Assembly (NCBI GenBank): GCA_026702755.1
Contig: JAPPBX010000007.1
Span: 1-54,591, forward strand
Direction: 5' to 3'
Length of the DNA: 54,591 bases
Source of the DNA: Candidatus Poribacteria bacterium
GTDB taxonomy: Bacteria > Poribacteria > WGA-4E > WGA-3G
Under the pieces are notes generated by a model. That model was not told the DNA's origin, ran no database searches, and saw only the letters and a program-made list of their open reading frames with translations. Position numbers and translations under genes: made by a program. Position 1 is the first letter of the stretch, and every line of letters starts with the position of its first letter. This document shows positions 34,672 through 43,691 of the stretch, in pieces.

Positions 34672-35247
34672 TTACCCATACACCTTCTTAAATTTTGGGA
34701 GACAGCGGGTAAACAGTGCAACAGCCTCTATATCTTGACGTTCAGGTGAAAACTGATAAACATCGTTGCCTTTTCTTTCATAGGAAAGCGCGTAGAGTCC
34801 GCTTGCCTGCCGACCGATCGCTATAACTCCAAAAGCATTTCCACCGACCCGAGGGGTTACCCCAGTTGAACCTGTAGAAATAGCGATAAGCCCAACAGCA
34901 GCGGCATTTCCAAAAGCGAAACCCCCCGCGGATATTACACCGATCGAGATGATCCCGCAAGATACGGTGCCAATAGCAATCACACCACAAGAAACAGCAC
35001 CAATCGAAACAACTCCAAAAGAGACCGCTCCGAAAGAGACAATACCGGATGAAATTGCGCCAAAAGTTATGTCACCCAATAGAAATGGCGTAATTTCGGT
35101 TTTGACAAGTTCTAAATATGCCGCTATGCCGTACGCCAAGAAAGGCAAGAAAGCCAAAATCAATAAAACTGCTTCCGATATATGCCACCTTAGAATGTAC
35201 GCGTCAAACGTTTTTTTGAAAGTTTCCGAGTTAAAAGTTTTTGACAT
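34672..35247 (-). CDS. membrane protein with glycine pentad repeats
   Basis: 191 residues from ATG 35247, after AGGAGAAAAAAG. A hydrophobic span (25-46) is followed by eleven five-residue units (62-116) of the form x-G-[AIV]-[VI]-[SA], for example FGAVS and CGIIS. A hydrophilic C-terminus (150-191) follows. The pentads are unlike classic A-[DN]-L-x-x pentapeptide repeats but could build a similar beta-helix, or a tight glycine-packed membrane stack. It is upstream of the M16 gene on the same strand (104 bases). I do not know the family. Confidence 0.6.
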   Translation of the reverse strand: MSKTFNSETFKKTFDAYILRWHISEAVLLILAFLPFLAYGIAAYLELVKTEITPFLLGDITFGAISSGIVSFGAVSFGVVSIGAVSCGVIAIGTVSCGIISIGVISAGGFAFGNAAAVGLIAISTGSTGVTPRVGGNAFGVIAIGRQASGLYALSYERKGNDVYQFSPERQDIEAVALFTRCLPKFKKVYG

Positions 35248-35764
35248 CTTTTTTCTCCTATTTATAGGACTGTAGAATTCAGGTAAACCACATAAATACT
35301 GAAGCAAAACACATAGTATCGTTAAAACGAAACGATTGTTTTACCCTTTGATTGTCTAATGACGTAATTTGGGTACTGAAAACGTGCATAATCTGAAAAA
35401 AAATGAAAATTATCTGAATTTTTTAGCCGTTTTTCTCCAAAGGTCGGATTTCAAACGCGCAATAAACCGCCGACTGCGTAGGGACCCGGAGCACTCACAT
35501 ACAATACCACAGATGTTGTTATTTTTTTCTTAGATGTTGATTAATGAGGACGAGACAGGGACGAGATCCAAAATATTAACAACACTGTGCCGATTGAAAT
35601 CATATATTAAGTATTCTGGATTCAAATGGTTAAAAGGAGTGTGGGATTTGAAATTCGGTTGCTACCGAGATAACGTTCATCTATAGTAAACGATACACGT
35701 CAATCGGCGCGCCTACAAAGCGCGCCTACCAGTGGGTGTTCATGTAATTTTAACGTGAATTCGC
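35248..35764. other. 517-base gap, no clear gene, one REP-like hairpin
   Basis: The region is AT-rich. A 50-codon plus-strand frame (35534-35686, from an ATG without a ribosome site) is not convincing. A GGCGCGC / GCGCGCC hairpin followed by CTACC lies at 35706-35726, close to the end of the isomerase gene. It probably holds the leader and promoter of the minus-strand gene at 35247, but no consensus pair stands out. Confidence 0.5.
35706..35726. repeat. REP-like hairpin GGCGCGC / GCGCGCC
   Basis: Seven-base perfect arms around CTACAAA, followed by CTACC. The same arm sequence is found in the tail codons at 12160-12176 and in the hairpin at 12083-12103. Confidence 0.6.
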
Positions 35765-36523
35765 TTAAAAGTAGGTCTCTAACTTCGCACGCGCGTTCGC
35801 GACACCCTCAACAATTGGCTGCGGTGTTTCTGCCTGCAATCCCAAATAGATGAGCATGATTTCCTCAGTGTAGCCGACACGCTCTATCTCCTGACAAATG
35901 GCAGGAAAATCCATCTCCGGTGCCCAGAACGGTTCGCTTCCTGTCTTTGAATCCACACCGCAGTTGAAATAGACACTGAACAACCGTTCTGACAAGGTGC
36001 GCAAGGCAACAACCGGATCGTCTCCGGCGCGATGGAAATGAAACGGACTGTAGTAGAAGCCGAAATTTTCGGAGGGGATCGCACTGAGGATCTGCTGCGT
36101 GCGTTCAAGGTTGTAAGCCAAGCTCCCTTCGTGCGCGTAGAGCATAAGAGTTAGATTCCGAGCCTGTGCTTCTTCAGTGACCGTTTTGAGATGACCGATG
36201 ATCGTTTTAATCTCGCGAGTCGCGGCGGTCTCGTTCCCACCACTTGCGATGCTGACCATTGGAATAGAAAGCCTCTGGGCAGTGTCGAGAATAGAGATTA
36301 ACGCCTCAAGCCCGTCCGGCGCATCAACCGCTACCGTGCTCAGCATAGATTTGAAACGGACTCCGGTCTCTTCTCGAAGCGCGTCAATCGTTTCGGCTTT
36401 CACATCCGAGAAATGGGATTGGGCGAGTTCAATGGCAGACACGCCTTTTTGGGATAACTCGCCGACAAACTCCGCTAAAGGAAAAGGGGAGAATGGGAGG
36501 GTGCTTGCACAATAGGTTCTCAT
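35765..36523 (-). CDS. sugar-phosphate isomerase/epimerase-family TIM barrel
   Basis: 252 residues of the xylose isomerase-like barrel family: 'QKGVSAIELAQ' at strand 2, 'SIPMVSIASGG' at strand 3 and 'RNLTLMLYAHEGS' at strand 5. Metal ligands are partly atypical: where others show E-x-N-H it has YAHEGS. Family members isomerise sugars or keto acids, or dehydrate inositols. CAGGAG precedes the ATG. It is one of three such barrels within 4.5 kb (also 36737 and 39246). Confidence 0.75.
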   Translation of the reverse strand: MRTYCASTLPFSPFPLAEFVGELSQKGVSAIELAQSHFSDVKAETIDALREETGVRFKSMLSTVAVDAPDGLEALISILDTAQRLSIPMVSIASGGNETAATREIKTIIGHLKTVTEEAQARNLTLMLYAHEGSLAYNLERTQQILSAIPSENFGFYYSPFHFHRAGDDPVVALRTLSERLFSVYFNCGVDSKTGSEPFWAPEMDFPAICQEIERVGYTEEIMLIYLGLQAETPQPIVEGVANARAKLETYF

Positions 36524-36624
36524 TTTATCACTCCTGGGATGCCTTCTTCTACAGGCATATCACCTCTACAGGGTCCAAGAACAAACTTATGGTAAAGGGC
36601 AGCATTATTTGACGATTATAGGAA

Positions 36625-36645
36625 GGCGAGGATACAATCCTCGCC
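36625..36645 (+). repeat. REP-like hairpin family A, copy 3
   Basis: Arms GGCGAGGAT and ATCCTCGCC with loop ACA, then AGCGGCGGT. Copy 4 lies 59 bases further on in the same gap. Confidence 0.75.
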
Positions 36646-36683
36646 AGCGGCGGTGAGGCGTTTGTTCCATACACCAACATAAG

Positions 36684-36704
36684 GGCGAGGATACAATCCT
36701 CGCC
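36684..36704 (+). repeat. REP-like hairpin family A, copy 4
   Basis: Arms GGCGAGGAT and ATCCTCGCC with loop ACA, then AGCGGTGGT. Two copies in one gap, 59 bases apart in the same orientation, suggest local duplication. Confidence 0.75.
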
Positions 36705-36736
36705 AGCGGTGGTATGGGTGTTTTTGCTGCTGATGG

Positions 36737-37513
36737 CTATTTACCCATCGCTTTTAGCGCGCTTAGGCAGCGTTCAACAGCCTCAAGCGGTGGGTAGGCA
36801 TCGCTTTCATACTCGACGATATACCACTTCGTGCCACCGGTGGTTTCGCAGACTCGGAAAATTTCATCCCACGGCACGCTGTCTTCACCAATAATAGGAC
36901 GGAAACCGGCGTGTCTGTCCGCTTCGCCTGCTGATTCGGTGTACGGTTTGAGATGCACTGTACCAGCACGTCCGGGGTATCTCTCCAGAATACCGACGAG
37001 ATCAGCACCGCCAGACAGCGCATTGCCCATATCCAGTTGCATCACAACGCCTTCGTTCGTGCTACCGAAGAAGGTATCCCACGGTTGTTCGCCGTCAAGC
37101 GGCGTAAATTCGACGTGATGGTTATGATAGCCGGTTACCATATCGTGCGCTGCGAGTTTATCGGCGATTCCATTGAAAACATCGGCTAATTTTAGCCAAT
37201 CCGCGCGCGATTGACGAAGTTCACCGGGGATACCGGGAACGATGACATACGGGTTTTCTAAGACCTTGTTGAATTCAATCGTCTCATCAAGCGTGTCTTC
37301 TTGGACGAGGTTGAAGGGTGTGTGCCACCCACAGCAGATTAAGCCAAACTCGTCAAGATAACCTTTTAGTTCTTGGGCGGAATGTTGCGGTGGACCGGCG
37401 AATTCAACGCCTTCATATCCCATCTCAGCGACTGCCTTTATTGTGCCGCGAACATCTTCTGCCAACTCATTTCGGACGGAGAATAGTTCTAAACCAATCG
37501 GTACTCTTGCCAT
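36737..37513 (-). CDS. sugar-phosphate isomerase/epimerase-family protein
   Basis: 258 residues. Typical barrel: IGLELFSVRNELAEDV (6-21), 'GYEGVEFAGP' (33-42), 'TGYHNHHVEF' with the conserved Glu and His region, 'QLDMGNALSGG' and 'TVHLKPY' at the metal-binding strands, and 'WYIVEYESDAYPP' at the end. These residues fit the inosose dehydratase/hydroxypyruvate isomerase branch. AAAGGAAAA precedes the ATG. It is more canonical than the neighbour at 35765. Substrate unknown. Confidence 0.8.
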   Translation of the reverse strand: MARVPIGLELFSVRNELAEDVRGTIKAVAEMGYEGVEFAGPPQHSAQELKGYLDEFGLICCGWHTPFNLVQEDTLDETIEFNKVLENPYVIVPGIPGELRQSRADWLKLADVFNGIADKLAAHDMVTGYHNHHVEFTPLDGEQPWDTFFGSTNEGVVMQLDMGNALSGGADLVGILERYPGRAGTVHLKPYTESAGEADRHAGFRPIIGEDSVPWDEIFRVCETTGGTKWYIVEYESDAYPPLEAVERCLSALKAMGK

Positions 37514-37545
37514 GATTTTCCTTTCTTTTATACTGAAACACCAAC

Positions 37546-37561
37546 GGGCGATAAATCGCCC
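37546..37561. repeat. hairpin GGGCGAT / ATCGCCC
   Basis: Perfect seven-base arms with loop AA, followed by TACTAC. It belongs to the general class of short hairpins followed by CTAC seen through the window. Confidence 0.6.
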
Positions 37562-37587
37562 TACTACAAACGTTTCTATTAGTCTCT

Positions 37588-39009
37588 CTATCGTGCAGTG
37601 TAATTGGGTGTGAGTGGACAGGTTCGGTGAAGTGCCAATAACGCCACTCGTGCTAAACCGTGAATCAGGAACGCTGCTCCCATCTGTGATTCATACCAGT
37701 CAATCCCTGATGCACCGTACGGAAGCGTCTCTGGGAAATAGACTTCTAACACTGTATCGGCAAGTTCAATGCCGCCTTCTAACCATACCGATTCACCTGT
37801 GATGCCGTAGAGATCGGCGAACAACTCCAGCGTAAGACCTGCATCCGATGCCGGAATCTTAAACGCTTCCGTCTGAACGCGATCAACCGGAAATTTCTCA
37901 TCAAGATAGGTCGTGCCAACGGTGCGTGCGTATTCCATCAATTTTTCATTCTGTGTCAATCGCCAACCAGCAAGACAAAGCACCCCCGTGCTGCAGGAAG
38001 TCCCGGCACCGTAGACACTCCCCCAAACAGACATACGTTCAACAACTCGATTCGTCTTACACTGGCATAAACTGATGAATTCACGAGTTTCAAGATTATG
38101 CGGGGCAGCGAGGAATCCGTCAATGTAAACCAAGCCGTATTTCCGCATCTGGTCTGCCAAATCTGGTTGGAGCGATTCTATCAACGCTGCGGATTCAAGT
38201 AAACTAATCCCCAACGAGAACGTTTGCGTGGGAGCATTATTCTCAAAAAAACGTTCATCGTCCTTCGGTGAGCGACTCTCAATACGTAAAAGCCCACGGT
38301 CATCCCGTTTTTCCCACCAGTAATCGGTATAATTCTGAATCTGTTGAAGGGTTTCTGGACGCTGGTCTTGCGTATACGCGAACGCCAAATCGAAGATGTA
38401 AAAACCTGAGTGCCTCGGAAAATCACAGGCGCGACTCCCGCGAACGAGATGCGCTTTTGTGTCGATATTCGCATGACGGATGTATTCAAGCCCGTCGCCT
38501 TCGGTCCAATGATAGTTCAACCCATCGGCGAAACTTTGGACACAGGCAGGGTTAAACGTATTCAATTTTTGCCAGATCCAGAGTGGTACCTTGCGAAGAT
38601 GATCGTGAATTGCGGCACCACCTGCCGGATTCCGCGAACACCCGACCCGTTCCTCAATCAGTTGCCAAAAGGAATGCTCGCCCCAAGGGAACAATCCTGT
38701 TGTCGTATTCGTGCAATTCTGAGCAAAGTGCGCCAAATACCAATCCACGGCTTCAACGTACTCCGGTTTCGATTCAGTTTCAGCGAGCGCGTTCATCGTG
38801 GCGAGCAACGGCTCATCATGGATCAGATTAGAACCGCGGTGTGCTCGGTCTCCATCTCTTTGTCCGGGAATCTTCGTCGGCTTCTCCGTTAGCATCTCAC
38901 CCGTCTGCGGATGCAGAATGGACGGGAACAGCCCTTTGTATGGTTTACTGCTTTCGATGATCAGATCAATAGCGTTGCATATTTTGTTTATCATTGTTTC
39001 GGGTTTCAT
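37588..39009 (-). CDS. probable (alpha/alpha)6-barrel protein, glycosidase-like, unassigned
   Basis: 473 residues from ATG 39009 after GGAGG; the frame is open 15 residues further without a site. No signal peptide. Repeated helical hairpins with aromatic/acidic loops (GLFPWGEHSFWQ, NYHWTEGDGLEYIRH, DWYESQMGAAFLIHG) are typical of six-hairpin glycosidases and lyases (for example unsaturated glucuronyl hydrolases or epimerases). I cannot place it in a named family. It follows the sugar isomerases and converges with none of them. A role in breakdown of a glycan is the likely inference. Confidence 0.6.
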   Translation of the reverse strand: MKPETMINKICNAIDLIIESSKPYKGLFPSILHPQTGEMLTEKPTKIPGQRDGDRAHRGSNLIHDEPLLATMNALAETESKPEYVEAVDWYLAHFAQNCTNTTTGLFPWGEHSFWQLIEERVGCSRNPAGGAAIHDHLRKVPLWIWQKLNTFNPACVQSFADGLNYHWTEGDGLEYIRHANIDTKAHLVRGSRACDFPRHSGFYIFDLAFAYTQDQRPETLQQIQNYTDYWWEKRDDRGLLRIESRSPKDDERFFENNAPTQTFSLGISLLESAALIESLQPDLADQMRKYGLVYIDGFLAAPHNLETREFISLCQCKTNRVVERMSVWGSVYGAGTSCSTGVLCLAGWRLTQNEKLMEYARTVGTTYLDEKFPVDRVQTEAFKIPASDAGLTLELFADLYGITGESVWLEGGIELADTVLEVYFPETLPYGASGIDWYESQMGAAFLIHGLARVALLALHRTCPLTPNYTAR

Positions 39010-39175
39010 CAGAAATGATACCTCCGCACTGTTGAATGGAAAACATAGTATCATGAATGCATTAAAAGGTCAAATGTAGAGCCATTTGGTTCCAGGTTCG
39101 TTTAGTTTTCTCTTTTGTAGCGTATCCTGTTAGGTTGCGCTAATTGATGCGAAGTATCCAAAGTTCATTATTACC

Positions 39176-39204
39176 TTGTCATTTGATGTTTCGTGTTGTA
39201 TAAT
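39176..39204 (+). promoter_or_regulatory. sigma-70-type promoter of the isomerase gene at 39246
   Basis: TTGTCA at 39176-39181 and a perfect TATAAT at 39199-39204, spacing 17. Transcription would start near 39211, giving a leader of about 35 bases with AGGAGA before the ATG. Confidence 0.75.
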
Positions 39205-39245
39205 CACCATATAGTTTGGCGATTTTTGATTGATAGGAGAGACTT

Positions 39246-40046
39246 ATGCACGTTGGACTTATGGTTGGGACGATTCGGCGGAAAACGCTCGGGGCGACCT
39301 TGGACGCTATTGTGGAACACGATGTCCACCATCTACAATATCATGTGCCTGCGGGGCTGTCGCTTGCGGAGGTTCGCAAGGAGATAGACGACCGACAGAT
39401 TACGATCTCGGCACTTGGGGGCACCTATAACATGATTGATCCCGATGTTGAGAAACGCCACGCCGGTTTACGGATGCTGCGTTCCGTTGCCGAGCAATGC
39501 GCGCCGATGGGAACATCGGTAATCACGATCTGCACCGGCTCACGTGACCCGGACAGCATGTGGCGCGCCCACCCCGATAACAATACACCGGAGGCGTGGC
39601 GTGATCTCGTTGAATCTATGAAACAGGCACTGGAAGTCGCGGAGGAATACGAGGTGACGCTCGCACTCGAACCCGAAGTGGCGAACGTTGTGGATTCTGC
39701 GCAGAAAGCGCGGCGTTTGCTCGACGAGATGCAATCGCCCTACCTGAAGGTTTGTATGGACGGTGCGAATATCTTCCATAAAGGTGAACTGCCGAAAATG
39801 AAAGAAATCCTTGATGAAGCATTCGCACTGCTCGGTGATGACATCGCGCTTGCACACGGGAAAGACTTGGATCGCGATGGGCAGGCAGGACACCTCGCTG
39901 CTGGGACAGGGCTGCTGGATTATGATCAGTATCTCGGTTTGCTAAAGGAGAGCGGTTATGACGGTGCTGTTGTGCTGCACGGTTTGTCAGAAGAGCAGGT
40001 GCCGTATTGCACGGGATTTTTGCGAGAGAAGATTGAAGTATTATAG
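39246..40046 (+). CDS. sugar-phosphate isomerase/epimerase-family protein
   Basis: 266 residues. Barrel start MHVGLMVGTIRRK; 'LALEPEVANVVDS' supplies the metal Glu; 'KVCMDGANIF' the Asp/Asn; 'IALAHGKDLD' the His; 'DGAVVLHGLSEEQV' the last strand. This is the complete metal-site pattern of the xylose isomerase-like family. It is divergent from the barrel glycosidase-like gene and has its own strong promoter. AGGAGA precedes the ATG. It may act on a sugar or polyol; the substrate is not determined. Confidence 0.8.
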   Translation: MHVGLMVGTIRRKTLGATLDAIVEHDVHHLQYHVPAGLSLAEVRKEIDDRQITISALGGTYNMIDPDVEKRHAGLRMLRSVAEQCAPMGTSVITICTGSRDPDSMWRAHPDNNTPEAWRDLVESMKQALEVAEEYEVTLALEPEVANVVDSAQKARRLLDEMQSPYLKVCMDGANIFHKGELPKMKEILDEAFALLGDDIALAHGKDLDRDGQAGHLAAGTGLLDYDQYLGLLKESGYDGAVVLHGLSEEQVPYCTGFLREKIEVL

Positions 40047-40093
40047 AAAACGTATTGTTTCGTCAAGTGGCAAAATGAGGTATATTGAAAATC

Positions 40094-40195
40094 AACATTG
40101 TGGTTACGGCACGACGGAGCGTGCCTACTACTTTTAATCTCAAAAACATTGTGGTTACGGCACGACGGAGCGTGCCTACTACTTTTAATTTCAAA
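40094..40195. repeat. two tandem 51-base repeats, each with a GGCACG / CGTGCC hairpin
   Basis: Copy 1 is 40094-40144 and copy 2 is 40145-40195. They are almost identical, each with AACATTGTGGTTACGGCACG and a CTACTAC after the hairpin. The second copy contains the stop codon of the minus-strand gene (40191-40193), so the repeat extends into coding sequence. They lie between two convergent genes and may act in termination. Confidence 0.8.
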
Positions 40196-41831
40196 CTGTT
40201 CCTGACATCCGTTCTGCCAATCGCGCAAGTGCAGGTGAAGTGTCCAACTTGTCAAGTTCTGCTTCAATCACGGTAAAATGTTCTGTCTCATCAAGAGCAG
40301 TTCTGATGGCTTCATCAAATTCGCCTTCGGTCCGGACATGGAATCCGCGTCCGGTACTGAAAAGTGTTGGCATGCAGCTATAGTTCCAAGCCCCAATATC
40401 GTTAAAGGAACCTTCAAGGAGATGTCGTTCCGTACCGTACCCGTGGTTGTTTAAAATAAGGACAATCGGATTGAGTCCGTAACGTGCAACTGTTGAGAGT
40501 TCAGTGCCTGTCATTTGGAAGGCACCATCCCCGACAATAACGAGACATCGGGTGTTTGGCATGCTGAATTGCGCGCCAACGGACGCTGGCACCGCGAACC
40601 CCATTGAGGTGTAGTAGGCAGGACTGATAAAATTGGTGTGTTGATGAATTCGCAACTCCACAGCACCGAATAAACTATCACCAACATCAGCGATAACCGT
40701 TAGTTCATCATTGATGAATTCATTGAGATGTTGGAAGAGTCGGCGCACTGTTAGAGGTGCCTTGGGTTCGACCTCGAAAGGTCCCGCATCTGGCAATGCC
40801 CATCCTAAATTCGGTTTCCTGCGTCTTCGGAGTTTTGGCGAATTGATGCCATCAATAAAGTCATCAAACATTACCTCTTCATAGGTATGATAGCGGACTG
40901 AGATTTTTTCCGAGGTGGCGTAGATGGAATGGGCGCGGTCAAGGTTCGCGGTGTAAATTCCAAGATTCACGTCGGTCATGAAAGCACCGAGGATAATCAC
41001 ACAGTCCGAATCCTCAACAAATTCCCTGACCTCGTTCCTTCCCATTGCGCCTTCATAAATACCCAAGTAAAGCGGGTGTGCTTCCGGCATCACCGATTTT
41101 CCGAGGAGCGTCGCTACCACCGGAATCCGCTTTTCTTCGACGAGTCTAAGCAATTTATTTTGATAGCCGAATCTGTGGAGTTCTACTCCCGCGAGGATGA
41201 CAGGTCTTTTACTGTGATTAATGAAATCAACAGCCTCTTCAACAGCAACATCCAATGTTTCTGGGTCGCTGAGGTGTCCACCGGTTGAAGGACGCTGGTA
41301 GAGCGTGCCGCGGACATCTACCATGTCGCGTGGAAGTTCAATATAGCCGGGGCGTTTATAGCGATACACAGCATCAAGCACGCGATCAATTTCATTGAAA
41401 GCCGTAAAGGGTTCATCGAGTAATGCCGTTGCGACGGTTATCTCGTCGTAGATCCGTTGCTGTGTATGGAAGTCTCGAACCTTGTGGTGTAGAAGTGCAT
41501 CCTTCCCGTGTTCTCTAATGCCGGGTGCACCACTAATAACAACAACGGGCGATTTCTCGGCATAAGCACCTGCAACGGCGTTCACCATCGATAGCCCCCC
41601 GACACAATAGGTGACACAAGCCGCACCCATGCCTTTTATCCGCGCGTAGGCATCCGCTGCATAGCCTGCTGCGTCCTCGCGCGTCATGCCGATGTGCTGA
41701 ATTGAACTCTGTTCAATAAGGTTATAGAACCGCAGCACATAATCGCCGGGGATGCCGAAGATATGTTCAATGTCGTAGCTCTCCAGTTTTCTGATTAGAT
41801 ATTCGCCGATGGTTGGGGGTCTGTTGAACAT
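40191..41831 (-). CDS. thiamine-diphosphate 2-keto acid decarboxylase (PDC/indolepyruvate type)
   Basis: 546 residues, three ThDP-enzyme domains. Glu52 (REDAAG) activates the cofactor; the His pair HH (115-116, LLHHKVRDF) is the mark of pyruvate/indolepyruvate decarboxylases; the ThDP motif starts GDGAFQMTGTE and ends ILNN. The product would be an aldehyde and CO2 from pyruvate or an aromatic keto acid. GAGG precedes the ATG. The HH pair argues against acetolactate synthase. Such decarboxylases are uncommon in bacteria. Nothing adjacent shows which keto acid is used. Confidence 0.85.
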   Translation of the reverse strand: MFNRPPTIGEYLIRKLESYDIEHIFGIPGDYVLRFYNLIEQSSIQHIGMTREDAAGYAADAYARIKGMGAACVTYCVGGLSMVNAVAGAYAEKSPVVVISGAPGIREHGKDALLHHKVRDFHTQQRIYDEITVATALLDEPFTAFNEIDRVLDAVYRYKRPGYIELPRDMVDVRGTLYQRPSTGGHLSDPETLDVAVEEAVDFINHSKRPVILAGVELHRFGYQNKLLRLVEEKRIPVVATLLGKSVMPEAHPLYLGIYEGAMGRNEVREFVEDSDCVIILGAFMTDVNLGIYTANLDRAHSIYATSEKISVRYHTYEEVMFDDFIDGINSPKLRRRRKPNLGWALPDAGPFEVEPKAPLTVRRLFQHLNEFINDELTVIADVGDSLFGAVELRIHQHTNFISPAYYTSMGFAVPASVGAQFSMPNTRCLVIVGDGAFQMTGTELSTVARYGLNPIVLILNNHGYGTERHLLEGSFNDIGAWNYSCMPTLFSTGRGFHVRTEGEFDEAIRTALDETEHFTVIEAELDKLDTSPALARLAERMSGTV

Positions 41832-41903
41832 GAGAGCACCTCGTTGTGTGTAATTGTTTTTAGTAGTTTATCGTATTGCACCGTTATTAGCACGGCTCGG
41901 GGT

Positions 41904-42692
41904 TTATGATTGTTTCAGTTTTTCGATTTCTGTTGCTGTGAGACCCGTTGTTCGTGTAATAACGTCGGTGCTTATGCCTTCGCTAATCAGTGCGCGTGCA
42001 ATATCTTCCTTTTCTTTCTGCCTCACATCTATGAGAGTATCTTCCCAAGACTCTTCATCTTTGAGGACCCTGCGCTCCGCTGGTGAGATGTTGTCCCGTT
42101 TAACCGCCTCAATCACCCTCTCGAAAATTGGGGAGTTGTAGTGGCTTTCATCTATCTCACCATCAAGGGAATCCAACACGAGTTCCAACCACGTTTTGAT
42201 GCCAGATGGCGTTTTTTCATTAACCATACGTGGCACTACAAACACAAGTTGATGCGGATAGACTTCGACTTTACGGCTAAATTCGTTGATTGGATTGAAA
42301 TCTGTGATGGCAACACTAAAGTCAATTTCGCTCTCACTATACGGACTTGTTAGGACGACAATTGTGTAAACTGTCCGATCAAACTGGTACGCTTTGCTGT
42401 TTTTTACCTGTTCGACGAGGTTAATAAGATGATAATATAGGAAACGGTCATAGAAGTGTCGCTCTTTGACATGTTGTATCTCAACGACAATACGAGATTC
42501 CTGGTCCTCAGCAAACAGATCGTATTCAATATCAACCTGCCCAATGGGTTCAAGGAATTTGTAGCCGCGATGTACCTCATCGGTATGGAATTTGATACCT
42601 AAGACATCTTCGGCAAATTGACAGAAGATCTCTGGTTGGCTGAACGCTTTTTTAAAAGCGGTGTCGTATCTTAAGGGGATAACTTGCGTCAT
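41904..42692 (-). CDS. Rpn-family PD-(D/E)XK nuclease/transposase-like protein
   Basis: 262 residues of the PDDEXK_2 type. RYDTAFKKAF (8-17), QVDIEYD (52-58) and VVEIQ (69-73) match the family's D-x(n)-E-x-Q core, followed by 'YDRFLYYHLINLVEQV'. The C-terminal helices carry a short recognition-like end ('TGLTATEIEKLKQS'). It is a different branch from the Rpn gene at 18874 and has no separate C-terminal copy beside it. AAGGAAG precedes the ATG. These proteins are known as recombination-promoting nucleases and are often found near mobile or variable DNA. Confidence 0.8.
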   Translation of the reverse strand: MTQVIPLRYDTAFKKAFSQPEIFCQFAEDVLGIKFHTDEVHRGYKFLEPIGQVDIEYDLFAEDQESRIVVEIQHVKERHFYDRFLYYHLINLVEQVKNSKAYQFDRTVYTIVVLTSPYSESEIDFSVAITDFNPINEFSRKVEVYPHQLVFVVPRMVNEKTPSGIKTWLELVLDSLDGEIDESHYNSPIFERVIEAVKRDNISPAERRVLKDEESWEDTLIDVRQKEKEDIARALISEGISTDVITRTTGLTATEIEKLKQS

Positions 42693-42802
42693 TTTGTCTT
42701 CCTTTTTATAAAATTACATCTCATCACCAAATAAATTTCAGACGGGTTCCTTCCGTGTTTTTTCTATTAAGTAACCTAAGTTGCCACCTGTTTGTGTACA
42801 TA

Positions 42803-42819
42803 GCACTCCGCTGGAGTGC
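42803..42819. repeat. REP-like hairpin family B, GCACTCC / GGAGTGC
   Basis: Seven-base perfect arms with loop GCT. An identical copy lies at 45376-45392, and a variant with swapped base pairs at 42854-42868. Confidence 0.7.
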
Positions 42820-42853
42820 AAGAAGTTGTGGACCCCAGTTTCTATAGATATAC

Positions 42854-42868
42854 CACCCCGCTGGGGTG
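42854..42868. repeat. REP-like hairpin family B variant, CACCCC / GGGGTG
   Basis: Six-base perfect arms with the same GCT loop as family B. The T-A pair of the standard copy is C-G here on both sides, so the stem is kept by paired changes. Confidence 0.65.
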
Positions 42869-42899
42869 CGGAAAACACCTAAACCCCTCGTTGGAACGT

Positions 42900-43691
42900 T
42901 CAGAATTTGTTAGTAGCAACTTGGGTTATTAAGTATTTCCCCGACTTAAGTCTATCAAGTGCGAATTCGTAATATGCTGGCACGATCTCGAAGCCTATGT
43001 AATGCCGTCCCTTCATTTTGCTGACAACAGCAACCTGTCCGGAACCTAAAAACGGATCCAGAACAACATCTCCTTTTTCACTGGAATAATCAAGGATTTT
43101 ATCTATGAGTTCTGCTGGCAATTTCGTTGGCGTTTTGACTGCACCTTGCCAATATTCTCTCTTGATTTCCCAGACATCCTCTTTGTCCTTGTAGTGTGCC
43201 GACCCACCATTTTCAGTTTTTGCGTCCTTGTCAAATCGACGATAGGGATAAAATTTTCGTTTCTCATCGTTTTTGCACAAGAAAAGACAGTGGTAGTGAG
43301 AGGTTACGTACTTACGTTTCGTAACAACACCAAACTGGTATTTCCAAATGAGGTGATTGACTGTGATAAGTTGACACTGATCAATTGCTATGAGAAGGTC
43401 TTTTAGATAGTTCCAACCGGAAAAGATGTACATACTACCAGAATCCTTTAGGACTCTTGTTGCAGCGGAAAGCCAGTCAAGCGTAAAAGCAAGATAATCC
43501 CTTCCTTCAATTTCGTTGTAACCCTGAAGGACACGATCCCCTTTTCGGTTATAGTTGTGGCGAGTCGCTTTGAAGTCGATGGCAAAGGGCGGATCCGTTA
43601 TGATGAGGTCAACACATTCATCCGGCATTTCGGACATCAACGCGATGCAGTCGCCCTGCTTGATGGTGTCAATGTATTCAGGATGTTTCAT
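42900..43691 (-). CDS. beta-class site-specific DNA methyltransferase
   Basis: 263 residues: catalytic DPPF (33-36) comes before SAM motif DPFLGSGQ (about 214-221), the beta-class order; adenine-N6 or cytosine-N4 methylation is expected. There is no HNH or restriction partner. The ATG lies inside the end of the kinase gene: the two overlap by 14 bases, with AAAGG upstream, so translation is probably coupled. It may be an orphan regulatory methyltransferase or remain from a lost restriction system. Confidence 0.85.
   Translation of the reverse strand: MKHPEYIDTIKQGDCIALMSEMPDECVDLIITDPPFAIDFKATRHNYNRKGDRVLQGYNEIEGRDYLAFTLDWLSAATRVLKDSGSMYIFSGWNYLKDLLIAIDQCQLITVNHLIWKYQFGVVTKRKYVTSHYHCLFLCKNDEKRKFYPYRRFDKDAKTENGGSAHYKDKEDVWEIKREYWQGAVKTPTKLPAELIDKILDYSSEKGDVVLDPFLGSGQVAVVSKMKGRHYIGFEIVPAYYEFALDRLKSGKYLITQVATNKF

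Noticed and set aside
35534-35686. 50-codon plus-strand frame in the 517-base gap
   Set aside because: No ribosome site or recognisable feature; its length is expected by chance in AT-rich DNA.
40094-40195. possible CRISPR repeat pair
   Set aside because: Only two directly adjacent 51-base units without spacers, so it is a tandem repeat.
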